Assembly (NCBI GenBank): GCA_047602305.1
Contig: JASGHO010000001.1
Location: 496,001-560,000, forward strand
DNA length: 64,000 nt
Direction: 5' to 3'
Source: Ancrocorticia sp047602305
GTDB lineage: Bacteria > Actinomycetota > Actinomycetes > Actinomycetales > Actinomycetaceae
Shown: piece after piece, positions 36,683 to 46,533 of the stretch
How positions within the stretch are numbered: the stretch's first letter is position 1
Layout: each line of letters begins with the position of its first letter
The notes under the pieces: model-generated
What the model saw: only the letters and a program-made list of their open reading frames with translations
Told to the model about the DNA's origin: nothing
Database searches by the model: none
Translations under genes and position numbers: made by a program

Positions 36683-38098
36683 TTACTGCGCGGCAGCGGC
36701 CGCAGCACGATCCTCTGCCTCACGCTGACGCATGAGCTTCTTCTCGTCGCGTCCCACGATCACCATGAAGACCACCGCGAGAACCACGATTCCCACCAGC
36801 ACCCCGTAGGTGACGTCCCAACCGTAGTTGTGGATGAGGATGCCAACGCCGGTCGAGGCCAGGGAGGCGCCCAGCAGGTATCCGAAGAGACCGGTGAAGC
36901 CGGCGGCGGTACCCGCAACATGTGAGGGAGACATGTCGATGGCCTGGAGACCAATGAGCATGACCGGGCCGTAGATGAGTCCACCAATGATGGCGATGAG
37001 GACATAGAAGAGCCACAGCGGGGCGGTGTGGGGCAACTGCCAGTAGGCCACCAGCGCCACGCCAACACCGGCGAGGAAGAGGATACCCGCGCCGGAACGC
37101 CAGCCCTTGAACACCTTGTCCGAAAGCCAGCCGCACAGCAGCGTGCCCACGATTCCGGCGAGTTCGAAGATGGCAAATCCAAGCATGCCGTCCTTGATAT
37201 TGGCGTCGGAGAAGTCGCCCAGGTAAACGGGGATCCAGTTGAGCACGCCGTAGCGCAGGGTGTAGACGAACACGTTGGTGAGCGCGAGGAGCACCACCAC
37301 GCGGTTGGTGAGCACGTACTTGACCATGATCTGGCCCCAGGACATGCCCTCGAGCTCCTTGTGAGAAACCTTCGCCTTGGGCGGATCGTTGCGGTACTGC
37401 TCGATCGGGGGCAGGCCCACGGCCTCCGGACGGTCACGGATGAGCCAGTAGGCAATGGCAGCCACGATCAGGGCGATGATGGCAGGGAACCAGAAAGCCG
37501 GACGCCAATCCGCATCCGATACCGCCCAGTGATGGAGCGCGTAGGCGGCAGCAATACCCACACCGGCGCCACCGACGTTGTGCGCGCAGTTCCAGATGGA
37601 GGTCTTCCAGCCACGTTCGTTGGTGGAGAACCAGTGCACCAAGATACGACCTGAAGGTGGCCACCCCATGCCCTGGACCCAACCATTGATGAACATGACG
37701 GTCGCGAACATGGCAACAGTCGCGCTCAGCGCCGGCACGAAGGCGATAAGGATGTTGGTGAGTGCCGAGAGCGCCAAGCCCAGCGGCAGGAAGAAGCGGG
37801 CATTCGCCCGATCCGAGAGCATGGCCATGAAGAACTTCGAGAGTCCATACGAGATGAGCACCGCATTGGCCACGATGCCAATCTCGACGGTGGTCATGAT
37901 GTCATTCTCTTTGAGGATCTGTGAGACCAGGGAAACATTGTTGCGGATGAGATAGAAGCCCGCGTACCCGATGAAGATACCCATGAATGCGTTGAATCTC
38001 ATGCGGGGATAGAGACGTGCGATTTCTGCTTCGCTCTTGCGGGGCACCGGTGGAGGTGCGGCGAGGAATCGCAATCCATTCTTCGACGATGAAGACAT
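36683..38098 (-). CDS. Organophosphate:phosphate antiporter (OPA family, UhpT/GlpT-like)
   Basis: A 471-residue MFS protein with 12 predicted helices. OPA signatures include the N-terminal FIGYAGFYLIRNNVS, SYGLSKFFMAMLSDRANAR and the diagnostic INGWVQGMGWPPSGR near 136-150. OPA members exchange phosphate for glucose 6-phosphate, glycerol 3-phosphate or phosphoglycerate; UhpT against GlpT cannot be decided by eye. Neighbours are an AfuABC-like importer and a two-component system, all on the same strand. A 17-bp dyad lies 24 bases upstream of the ATG. Confidence 0.88.
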   Translation of the reverse strand: MSSSSKNGLRFLAAPPPVPRKSEAEIARLYPRMRFNAFMGIFIGYAGFYLIRNNVSLVSQILKENDIMTTVEIGIVANAVLISYGLSKFFMAMLSDRANARFFLPLGLALSALTNILIAFVPALSATVAMFATVMFINGWVQGMGWPPSGRILVHWFSTNERGWKTSIWNCAHNVGGAGVGIAAAYALHHWAVSDADWRPAFWFPAIIALIVAAIAYWLIRDRPEAVGLPPIEQYRNDPPKAKVSHKELEGMSWGQIMVKYVLTNRVVVLLALTNVFVYTLRYGVLNWIPVYLGDFSDANIKDGMLGFAIFELAGIVGTLLCGWLSDKVFKGWRSGAGILFLAGVGVALVAYWQLPHTAPLWLFYVLIAIIGGLIYGPVMLIGLQAIDMSPSHVAGTAAGFTGLFGYLLGASLASTGVGILIHNYGWDVTYGVLVGIVVLAVVFMVIVGRDEKKLMRQREAEDRAAAAAAQ

Positions 38099-38121
38099 TG
38101 CCTTGTCCTAACGTAGAGGGA

Positions 38122-38138
38122 CGAACAATCGTTGTTCG
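38122..38138. promoter_or_regulatory. Operator-like palindrome upstream of the OPA antiporter
   Basis: CGAACAA and TTGTTCG form perfect 7-bp arms around TCG, within an imperfect larger dyad (AGAGG...CCTCT). It lies in the 102-base gap between the response regulator stop and the antiporter start, where regulation of the antiporter would be expected. Confidence 0.55.
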
Positions 38139-38200
38139 CTCGTACCTCTTCATCGTCGGATACTCTCGGTGACATGTCGGGCCGTCAAAGTCACCAATTG

Positions 38201-38899
38201 TCACAAGCATGTGACCGAAAGCACGTAGCCTCTCCCCCGCACGGACTTGATGACACTCGGATCGCCTCCGGACTCGCCCACATGTTTACGAAGGCGATAA
38301 ATGGCCGTCTTGATCATTTCCCGCCCACCAACGGTGCTGCTCGTGGCCCAAGCTTCGTTGAGAAGCTGGTAGGGCGTCACCGTCTCACCAGCATTCTCGG
38401 CAAGGATCGTGAGCACCCGAAACTCCGTGTGACCAAGATCGATGCGAGTGTCATTCCACCAGGCCCGTTCTGCTTGGAGATCAAGGCGCAGCGGGCCAAT
38501 CTCCAGGATGTGCCCTCGCTGCTGATCGTTGCCGACCGTCCTACGCAACACCGCCTGCGTGCGTAACGCCAACTCACGCGGGCTGAAGGGCTTGGTGACA
38601 TAATCATCCGCGCCAACCTCCAGACCCTTGATTCGGTCTGTCTCATCCGAAAGTGCGGTGAGCAAGATAATCGGGACCGCCATACCCGCCCCGCGGATGC
38701 GCCGCACCAGATCGAGACCGGTGGAATCGGGCAGCATGATGTCCAGAATGACGATATCAACGTGGTTGTTCTCCAAGATCTCCCACGCCTGCCGCGCCAT
38801 CCCCGCGGTGAAACAGGTGAAACCCTGCGTCTCCAGGGCAAAGGTGACGATGAGAACCATCTGCTGTTCGTCGTCGACAACCAAAACTCGTGCGCTCAC
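38201..38899 (-). CDS. OmpR-family response regulator (candidate sugar-phosphate uptake regulator)
   Basis: A 232-residue regulator: receiver domain 1-120 with acidic pocket DDE near 9-11, phospho-acceptor Asp in DIVILDIMLP near 53, and Lys in TKPFSPREL near 103; then a winged-helix DNA-binding domain ending RGRGYVLSV. The start overlaps the histidine kinase stop by 4 bases. It lies directly upstream of the OPA antiporter, its most likely target. It is unrelated in class to UhpA, which is a NarL-type regulator. Confidence 0.88.
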   Translation of the reverse strand: MSARVLVVDDEQQMVLIVTFALETQGFTCFTAGMARQAWEILENNHVDIVILDIMLPDSTGLDLVRRIRGAGMAVPIILLTALSDETDRIKGLEVGADDYVTKPFSPRELALRTQAVLRRTVGNDQQRGHILEIGPLRLDLQAERAWWNDTRIDLGHTEFRVLTILAENAGETVTPYQLLNEAWATSSTVGGREMIKTAIYRLRKHVGESGGDPSVIKSVRGRGYVLSVTCL

Positions 38900-39699
38900 G
38901 CCGCCCCCTTCTGCTCTACCGGAGCCCGGGCGGGCAGCTGGATCATCACCGCCGTGCCCACCCCGGTATCCGAATCAATCATGATGCGGCCACCCAGGGC
39001 CGAGACAATTTGCTGTACCACCATCATCCCCAGTCCGGAACCAGGACGCCGTGATGATCCGGTGGCAAATGGTTCGAACAGACGGCGCTGCTCCTCGTCC
39101 GAGAGCCCCACGCCGTCGTCGATCACACTGAGAAGGCAGCCGCCCTCCGAACGTTCGCGTATCCGCAGGGTAATGACGGAATCGTGGCCTGCATGGCGTG
39201 CGGCATTATTGACCAGATTCCACACCATTTGCCGGACAAGGCGCTCGTCACTTTCCATCGGAAGAATGCCACCGGCGGCGTCGACATGAATTTCTGTTCC
39301 CAAGAAACGCCGCACCTCGCGCGCCGTTTCGGAGACGATCGCGCGAATATCCAGTGGTTCGGGATGGACCGTTACCGTTCCGGTGTGAAAGCGGGTCGCC
39401 AAGAGGAAATCCTCGGCCATGTCGATGACAAGCCGGGTATTCTCGGCGATGGTGGAAACGAACATCGCCTGCGTGGGATTAAGGGGCCCCGGAGTTTCTT
39501 CAGCCAATAACTCCGCCGCCCCTCGCACCAGTGAGAGAGGCGTGCGGATTTCGTGAGACATCACAGCTGGACGCCGATCAAGTTCGGCGATCCGCTCCTC
39601 CAGCTCACGGTGTTGGCGGCGTAAACGAACGTGCCGCCAACCGAGAATAACAAGCAAGGCAAGGCTCAGGGCACACAAGGTCCAACCGAGCCAGGCCAT
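38896..39699 (-). CDS. Membrane histidine kinase without extracellular sensor domain
   Basis: A 267-residue kinase with one hydrophobic helix (2-20), a short coiled segment, and HisKA (VMSHEIRTPLSLVRG near 46). The ATPase motifs are N-box NLVNNAARHAG, G1 DDGVGLS and G2 GSGLGMMVV. There is no periplasmic loop, so it must sense a membrane or cytoplasmic signal, or a partner protein such as the antiporter or binding protein. The ATG at 39699 begins 2 bases after the secG stop, so it is probably transcribed with gap-pgk-tpiA-secG. Confidence 0.85.
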   Translation of the reverse strand: MAWLGWTLCALSLALLVILGWRHVRLRRQHRELEERIAELDRRPAVMSHEIRTPLSLVRGAAELLAEETPGPLNPTQAMFVSTIAENTRLVIDMAEDFLLATRFHTGTVTVHPEPLDIRAIVSETAREVRRFLGTEIHVDAAGGILPMESDERLVRQMVWNLVNNAARHAGHDSVITLRIRERSEGGCLLSVIDDGVGLSDEEQRRLFEPFATGSSRRPGSGLGMMVVQQIVSALGGRIMIDSDTGVGTAVMIQLPARAPVEQKGAA

Positions 39700-39701
39700 T
39701 A

Positions 39702-39944
39702 CTACAGGAACTTGGTAATCAGTCCGATGAGAACCACAACGGTCACCCACACGAGGGCAACGCCAATGGTGATCCTGTTGAGGTTACGCTCGGCCACACC
39801 CGAGGAACGCATCGAGGTAGAGATGCCGCCACCGAACATGTCGGAGATGCCGCCGCCCTTACCCTTGTGCAAAAGGATGGACAGAATAAGCAGCACGCTC
39901 GTGATGACGAGCAGAACCTCGCTGATAATGAGGACAACCGACAC
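39702..39944 (-). CDS. secG: Preprotein translocase subunit SecG
   Basis: An 80-residue two-helix protein with the SecG loop LLHKGKGGGISDMFGGG. It assists SecYE in protein export. The GTG at 39944 is chosen because GGAAGGA lies about 8 bases upstream; an ATG at 39962 would precede that site and add six residues. It follows tpiA as usual in actinobacteria. Confidence 0.9.
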   Translation of the reverse strand: MSVVLIISEVLLVITSVLLILSILLHKGKGGGISDMFGGGISTSMRSSGVAERNLNRITIGVALVWVTVVVLIGLITKFL

Positions 39945-40074
39945 GCTTCGATTCCTTCCCATGCGCCGGTCGCTCCGGCACAAACTTCCTACATCATACT
40001 TGGAACGCGCGGATACCCGAAAATCGAATATCCGCGCGTCCCTATGATATGTCATGCTAAATCAGCACAACGAA

Positions 40075-40851
40075 TTACTTGAGGAAGGTGACAATCTTGG
40101 CAAATTCGTCAGCCTTGAGGCTGGCGCCACCAACAAGCGCACCGTCCACGTCCGGCTTGGACATGAGATCACGGATGCTGTCCGACTTCACGGAGCCACC
40201 GTACTGAATGCGAACGGCCTCGGCGACCGCGCCGTCGTACAGTTCGCCGATGCGAACGCGGATTGCGCCACAGACTTCCTGGGCGTCATCCGAGCTGGCA
40301 ACCTCGCCGGTGCCGATGGCCCAGATGGGCTCGTAGGCGATAACCGACTTGGCAACTTCCTCGCCGGTCAGGCCCGCGAGCATGGCATCGATCTGGCTCA
40401 GAACGAACTCGACGTGGGTGCCAGCCTTGCGGATCTCCAGGGCCTCGCCACAGCAGATGATCGGGGTCAGGCCCGCATCCAGTGCCTTCTTGGCCTTGGC
40501 GCCGATGAGCTCGTTGGTCTCACCGTGGTACTCGCGACGCTCGGAGTGACCGACGACGACGTGAGACACGCCCAGCTTCGTCAGCATGCCGGTGGACACT
40601 TCGCCGGTGTAGGCGCCCTCATCGTGAGTGGAGACGTCCTGTGCACCATACTGGATGGACAGTTCGTCGGCCTCAACGACGGTCTGCACGGTGCGCAGAT
40701 CGGTGAACGGGGGAACGACGACGACCTCGGTGGCCGAGTAATCGTGGCCCAGGTCCTTCAGGGTGAGAGCGAGCTTCTGCACCAGGTGATTGGCCTCGAG
40801 GTGATCGAGGTTCATCTTCCAGTTGCCCGCAATGATCGGGGTACGTGCCAT
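40075..40851 (-). CDS. tpiA: Triosephosphate isomerase
   Basis: A 258-residue TIM-barrel enzyme that interconverts dihydroxyacetone phosphate and glyceraldehyde 3-phosphate. Active residues are visible: Asn-Lys in IAGNWKMN, His in VVVGHSERR, and Glu in AYEPIWAIGTG. It begins 3 bases after pgk in the glycolytic operon. Confidence 0.96.
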   Translation of the reverse strand: MARTPIIAGNWKMNLDHLEANHLVQKLALTLKDLGHDYSATEVVVVPPFTDLRTVQTVVEADELSIQYGAQDVSTHDEGAYTGEVSTGMLTKLGVSHVVVGHSERREYHGETNELIGAKAKKALDAGLTPIICCGEALEIRKAGTHVEFVLSQIDAMLAGLTGEEVAKSVIAYEPIWAIGTGEVASSDDAQEVCGAIRVRIGELYDGAVAEAVRIQYGGSVKSDSIRDLMSKPDVDGALVGGASLKADEFAKIVTFLK

Positions 40852-40854
40852 GAA

Positions 40855-42048
40855 TCAGTCCTCCAGAACTGCGATACCGGGCAGGACCTTGCCCTCGAGG
40901 TACTCGAGGGAAGCGCCGCCGCCAGTGGAAATGTGAGAGAACTTGGACTCGTCGAAGCCCAGGTTACGAACGGCAGCTGCGGAATCGCCGCCGCCAACGA
41001 TGGAGAAGCCTTCGCCATCCTGCAGTGCCTGAGCAACTGCCTTGGTGCCACCTGCAAACGCTTCGAACTCGAAGACGCCCATGGGGCCGTTCCAGACGAT
41101 GGTCTTGGAGGAAGCAATCGCGTCAGCGAAGAGCTTGCCCGTCTCGGGGCCAACGTCCAGACCCATCTCATCTGCCGGGATGGCATCCGCGGACACCACA
41201 GTGACCGGGGCATCAGCAGCGAACTCGGGAGCAACAATGGTGTCGACGGGCAGAAGGATCTCCACGCCCTTGTCGGCGGCCTTCTTCAGGTACTCGGCAG
41301 CGGTATCGACCTGGTCGGCTTCGAGAAGCGACTTGCCGATTTCCTTGCCCTGAGCCTTGAGGAAGGTGTAGGCCATGCCGCCACCGATGATGAGGCGATC
41401 GGCAACCTCGATGAGGTTGTTGATGACGCCGAGCTTGTCCGAAACCTTGGCGCCGCCAAGCACCACGGTGTAGGGGCGCTCGGGGCTCTTGGTGGCGCGG
41501 GACAGGGAGTCGATCTCCTTGAACACGAGCTCGCCAGCTGCCGAGGGCAGGATCTGGGCGATGTCGTAAACGGAGGCCTGCTTGCGGTGTACCACACCGA
41601 AGCCGTCGGACACGAAGACGTCAGCAAGTGCCGCGTACTCCTTGGCGAGCTCTTCACGCTCGGCGTCCACCTTCGAGGTCTCACGAGCATCGAAGCGAAC
41701 GTTCTCCAGCAGAACAACTTCGCCATCGGCGAGAGCAGCTACCTTGGCCTTGGCATCCTCGCCAACGGTGTCAGCGGCAAGCGCGACATCCTTGCCGAGC
41801 AGCTCGGAGAGACGACCAACCACGGCATCGAGCGAGAACTTGGGGTTCACTTCGCCCTTGGGACGGCCGAGGTGAGCGGAAACGACGACGCGCGCACCGG
41901 CATCGACGAGGCGCTTGAGGGTGGGGAGGGCGGCGCGGATACGGCCGTCATCGGTGATGTTGCGGTCTGCATCCAGCGGGACGTTGAAGTCCGAGCGAAC
42001 GAAAACCTTCTTGCCGGCGAGATCGCCGAGGGAATCAATGGTCCTCAT
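40855..42048 (-). CDS. pgk: Phosphoglycerate kinase
   Basis: A 397-residue kinase that makes ATP from 1,3-bisphosphoglycerate. Signatures: VFVRSDFNVPLD near 12-23, VVSAHLGRPKGE, and C-terminal VGGGDSAAAVRNLG with the nucleotide-binding glycines. The ATG at 42048 follows AAAGGAACG; the frame to 42087 lacks a ribosome site. A hairpin lies between gap and pgk. Confidence 0.96.
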   Translation of the reverse strand: MRTIDSLGDLAGKKVFVRSDFNVPLDADRNITDDGRIRAALPTLKRLVDAGARVVVSAHLGRPKGEVNPKFSLDAVVGRLSELLGKDVALAADTVGEDAKAKVAALADGEVVLLENVRFDARETSKVDAEREELAKEYAALADVFVSDGFGVVHRKQASVYDIAQILPSAAGELVFKEIDSLSRATKSPERPYTVVLGGAKVSDKLGVINNLIEVADRLIIGGGMAYTFLKAQGKEIGKSLLEADQVDTAAEYLKKAADKGVEILLPVDTIVAPEFAADAPVTVVSADAIPADEMGLDVGPETGKLFADAIASSKTIVWNGPMGVFEFEAFAGGTKAVAQALQDGEGFSIVGGGDSAAAVRNLGFDESKFSHISTGGGASLEYLEGKVLPGIAVLED

Positions 42049-42069
42049 TGACGTTCCTTTCTTCAAAGC

Positions 42070-42106
42070 AGATGCCCGTACGCGCACAGTGCGGGTACGG
42101 GCATCT
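42070..42106 (-). terminator. Intercistronic hairpin between gap and pgk
   Basis: AGATGCCCGTAC (42070-42081) pairs with GTACGGGCATCT (42095-42106), a perfect 12-bp stem. No long T-tract follows. It may be an attenuator or an RNA processing site that makes gap mRNA more abundant than pgk-tpiA. Confidence 0.65.
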
Positions 42107-42122
42107 GACTAGCTCATTAGGC

Positions 42123-43127
<1,005 letters not shown>

Positions 43128-43523
43128 TCTATTCCTCCTAGTGTGCATGCACACGCTTGATTCCACAGACGCCTAAAGCGCCCGTCCGTGCCGGACAGGA
43201 GTGTCCGGTCATCGCTGTCCAGTTTAGCGTTTGATCGCTCCCCATGTAGGACTAGAGGTCCCGATTGTTTGAGCTATCTCACACCATGGGACGGTCATTG
43301 GTAAGGATGTCCAAATACCTTGGAAACACCAGGTGAAATATCCGCGGAAGAATGCGATTTTAGGCCAAATGACCTGCGGAAAGACAAAGCTGTAATTTCG
43401 TGTCAATAAAGCGGGTGGAGTGTTCACGCTAAGCGATCAGTGGAAAAACGTGGACACATGTGCCCCCGAAACACGGATTTCTCCCGCGCAAAACGCTGGA
43501 CTCACCCCCGGCGAACCACAAAA
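43128..43523. other. Intergenic region upstream of gap
   Basis: These 396 bases between whiA (stop at 43524) and gap contain no convincing gene and are AT-richer than the flanks. A -10-like TAAACT on the minus strand (43221-43226) may belong to the gap promoter, but its -35 is unclear. A long leader for gap is possible. Confidence 0.5.
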
Positions 43524-44513
43524 TCAGCCGCGATTGAGGCTCCGCTCGAGCGCGATGACGGCGTCGAGAGTGTTGGGGATCCCGAGTTCGGCGGCGCGCT
43601 TGTCCGCCATCGTGTTGAGGCGGCGCAGCCGCCCCGCAACGGCGTCCTTGGTAGCGGGCGGAGTGAGCCGCTCCCCCAGCAGGTTGAGGGAGTCCTCCGG
43701 GTATTTCATACGGAACTCGCCCGCTTCACGCAGATTGTCCGGCACCAGATCGCCGAGAATCTCGAAGGCGCGCTTGACGCGGATGACCGCCACCACCGCG
43801 GCGTCGGCCGAGCGGCGCATATTGGCGTCGTCGAAATTGGCGAGGCGATTGGCGGAGCCATGCACTTCGCGCTCCACCCGCAGCTCTTCCCAGCGCAACA
43901 CCGTGTCATTGGCGCCCATGCGGGCGAGCATTTCGGCGATGGCGTCGCCCTCGCGAATATCAACACGATGGGCCCCGCGGGATTCGCGGGCGCGGTAGGG
44001 AATCTCCAGGCGCCGGGCCAGCCCACCCAGCGCGTAGGCGGACTCCAAGCTGGGGCACACCACTTCCAAGGAGGCGTTGCGTCCCGGTTCCATCAACGAA
44101 CCCCGCGCCAAAAACGCTCCCCGCCAGGCCGCGGCGGCGTCCGCCTTTGATCCGCCCACGATCGACGGCGGCAACCCGCGCACCGGCCGCCCATAAGAAT
44201 CCAGCAGACCCAAGCGGCGCGCAATCCGTTCGCCTTCGCGGGAGACCCGAACAACGTAATGGTTGCCTTGCCGCATCGAGGTGGAGACGGCAAGAATTTC
44301 GGCCTCCACATTGAACAGCTGCTTGACCAGCTCCCACAGATGGCGCGCACTTGCCGCGTGCGTCAACTCGGCCTGAATGGAGACCCGCCCGGAGTTGATG
44401 TGCAGCCCTCCGCCAAAACGAAACATCGCGCAGGCTTCCGCTCCGGCATTGGAGACAATCCGGGGAAGAACCGTTGCGAGTTCATCTTTTGCGAACTGAG
44501 TGAGGGCAGGCAT
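43524..44513 (-). CDS. whiA: DNA-binding protein WhiA
   Basis: A 329-residue WhiA: an N-terminal LAGLIDADG-like domain (GAFLARGSL, GANDTVLRWEE) and a C-terminal helix-turn-helix (LGERLTPPATKDAVAGRLRRLNTMAD). WhiA regulates sporulation division in Streptomyces and chromosome segregation or division in non-sporing bacteria. It follows rapZ and yvcK, its conserved partners. Confidence 0.95.
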   Translation of the reverse strand: MPALTQFAKDELATVLPRIVSNAGAEACAMFRFGGGLHINSGRVSIQAELTHAASARHLWELVKQLFNVEAEILAVSTSMRQGNHYVVRVSREGERIARRLGLLDSYGRPVRGLPPSIVGGSKADAAAAWRGAFLARGSLMEPGRNASLEVVCPSLESAYALGGLARRLEIPYRARESRGAHRVDIREGDAIAEMLARMGANDTVLRWEELRVEREVHGSANRLANFDDANMRRSADAAVVAVIRVKRAFEILGDLVPDNLREAGEFRMKYPEDSLNLLGERLTPPATKDAVAGRLRRLNTMADKRAAELGIPNTLDAVIALERSLNRG

Positions 44514-44564
44514 ACCGAAAGGCTTCTCTCTGATGGACGACGGCGGCGCGCGGCAACCGCGGCT

Positions 44565-45509
44565 TCAGACTCCTTCGAATGCGTCGCGGTAGGCCGCGGC
44601 CAAGCGCAGGGGGTCGTGACGCGCGGTGCCGTCATTCATTCTAACGTTCCTCACCAGAAGCTGCGCACCGCACTCATCGGCTGCGCGCACTATTGACAAG
44701 CGATCGTCAATCACCTGGGGGTCGGCGAGAATCACGTCAAGCCGCAGGTCCGGCGCGTGGGCGTGGAAAGAACGAATGTGGTCGGCTACCGAGAGTCCCC
44801 GTGTTTCTTTCTCTGCCAGCAGATTGAGGGAGAGCACCTTCTTGGCGCCGGTGCTGCACAACGAACGGTTGAGCTCGGGGACAAGAAGGTGCGGGATGAT
44901 CGAGGTGTACCACGAGCCCGGTCCGAACACCACGAAGTCCGCTGCCTCGATGGCATCCAACGCTTCCGGCTGAGCAGGCGGATCCTGCGGCAGCAACCGC
45001 AGCTTGTCCACATGACCGGTGGTGGTGGCCACCGCCACCTGGCCGCGCACCACCTCGCGTACGCCATCACATGTCACTTCCGCCTCAATCTCCAGCGGCA
45101 TCGCGGACATCGGTAGTACCCGCCCCTTGATCTTGAGGAGTTCGCCCACCCATTCGAGGGCCGCCACGGAGCCACCCAATTGCTCCCACAACGAGACAAT
45201 AAGGAGGTTTCCCAGCGCGTGACCATTGAGTGGACCGTCCGATTGGAAGCGATGCTGCAACACGTTGCGCCACGTCTGCCCCCACTCGGAGTCCGAACAC
45301 AGAGCGGACAACGCCATGCGGAGATCACCGGGAGGCAGTACACCGAACTCTTCACGAAGGCGACCGGAGGATCCGCCGTCGTCGGCTACCGTGACAACGG
45401 CGGTGATATTGGAGGTGAGATGACGCAGCGCCGAGAGGCTTGCGTACAGGCCGTGTCCGCCTCCCAGGGCGGCAACCGCGGGCCCACCCGGGCCGGGGCC
45501 AACCGTCAT
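44565..45509 (-). CDS. yvcK: Gluconeogenesis factor YvcK (CofD-like)
   Basis: A 314-residue protein with GGGHGLYASLSALR near 15-28, VADDGGSSGRLR, and VFGPGSWYTSIIPHLLV. YvcK binds UDP-sugars and is needed for growth on gluconeogenic carbon sources and cell shape. The ATG overlaps the rapZ stop by one base (TAATG). Confidence 0.93.
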   Translation of the reverse strand: MTVGPGPGGPAVAALGGGHGLYASLSALRHLTSNITAVVTVADDGGSSGRLREEFGVLPPGDLRMALSALCSDSEWGQTWRNVLQHRFQSDGPLNGHALGNLLIVSLWEQLGGSVAALEWVGELLKIKGRVLPMSAMPLEIEAEVTCDGVREVVRGQVAVATTTGHVDKLRLLPQDPPAQPEALDAIEAADFVVFGPGSWYTSIIPHLLVPELNRSLCSTGAKKVLSLNLLAEKETRGLSVADHIRSFHAHAPDLRLDVILADPQVIDDRLSIVRAADECGAQLLVRNVRMNDGTARHDPLRLAAAYRDAFEGV

Positions 45510-46441
45510 TATTCTCTCCCCAGATCGCGGTGCAGCGTGCGGACGGCGACGCCGCGGCCGCGAAGGTGCTCGGATACCGCTTCGGAAATGGCCACCGAAC
45601 GGTGCTTGCCTCCGGTGCAGCCGATGGCGATGGTGACGAACGGCTTGAGTTCGTGCGCGTAGCCTCCCAGGATTCCCTCCATGAGATTGGCGTACTGCTC
45701 CACGAAACGTGCGGCGCCATCCTGGGCCAGCACGTAGTCAGCCACTGGCTTGTCGTGCCCGGTGAGGTGGCGCAACTCGGTGACCCAGTAGGGATTGGGG
45801 AGGAAACGGACGTCGGCGACGTTGTCCGCGTCCATCGGCAGGCCGTACTTGAAACCGAAGGACATCACCGTCACGCGCAGCTCCGCGGGCCCCTCTTCAG
45901 CGATGAGCGAACGAATCTTGCGCGACAGATCGTGCACGGACAGATGCGAGGTATCGATGAGAATATCGGCGCGATCGCGCAGGGTGACGAGCTGGACGCG
46001 CTCCTCGTGAATACCATCGAGAAGGCGGCCGTCAGCCTGCAACGGGTGCGGACGGCGCACGGATTCGAAGCGCTTGACCAGCTCTTCGTCGTCGCAATCG
46101 AGGAACAGAATGCGGTAGGCGAGGCCGCCCTCGCGCAGCTGGTCGAGCGTCACCGTCAGTTCTGAGAACTCGCGCGATCGCACATCGACGACGACGGCGA
46201 GGCGGCGCACCCCTCCTTCCGGCGTCAGGAGACCCGCTAAAGCGCGCAGGAATCGGGGAGGAAGGTTGTCAACAACGTACCAATCCAGGTCCTCCAACGT
46301 GGCCGCCGCACGCGAACGCCCCGCACCGGACATACCGGTAATGATGAGGAGCTCGGGCAGATCGGTGGGGGGAAGCGTGGCGTCCGCATCCTTCTCGGGA
46401 ATACCGATTGGGAACGAGGCGGTGTCGTTGATATCGTTCAT
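45509..46441 (-). CDS. rapZ: RNase adapter / nucleotide-binding protein RapZ
   Basis: A 310-residue protein: P-loop GMSGAGRSRAAATLED near 35-50, Walker B-like segment, and the C-terminal domain with VTIAIGCTGGKHRSVAI. In Gram-negatives RapZ controls glmS through small RNAs; in actinobacteria it sits with yvcK and whiA and its role is less clear. It begins 92 bases after the uvrC stop. Confidence 0.93.
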   Translation of the reverse strand: MNDINDTASFPIGIPEKDADATLPPTDLPELLIITGMSGAGRSRAAATLEDLDWYVVDNLPPRFLRALAGLLTPEGGVRRLAVVVDVRSREFSELTVTLDQLREGGLAYRILFLDCDDEELVKRFESVRRPHPLQADGRLLDGIHEERVQLVTLRDRADILIDTSHLSVHDLSRKIRSLIAEEGPAELRVTVMSFGFKYGLPMDADNVADVRFLPNPYWVTELRHLTGHDKPVADYVLAQDGAARFVEQYANLMEGILGGYAHELKPFVTIAIGCTGGKHRSVAISEAVSEHLRGRGVAVRTLHRDLGRE

Positions 46442-46533
46442 GTCCTCTATTTTGCCACAGGCGTGGCGCGTGTCACGCGCACCGACCTGACATGGCGCCA
46501 GAAATATGGACGACGACGGCGTGGCGCGCTCAC

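Noticed and set aside
38122..38138. LexA box upstream of the OPA antiporter
   Set aside because: The CGAAC half-sites are 7 bases apart instead of 4, so it does not fit the SOS consensus.
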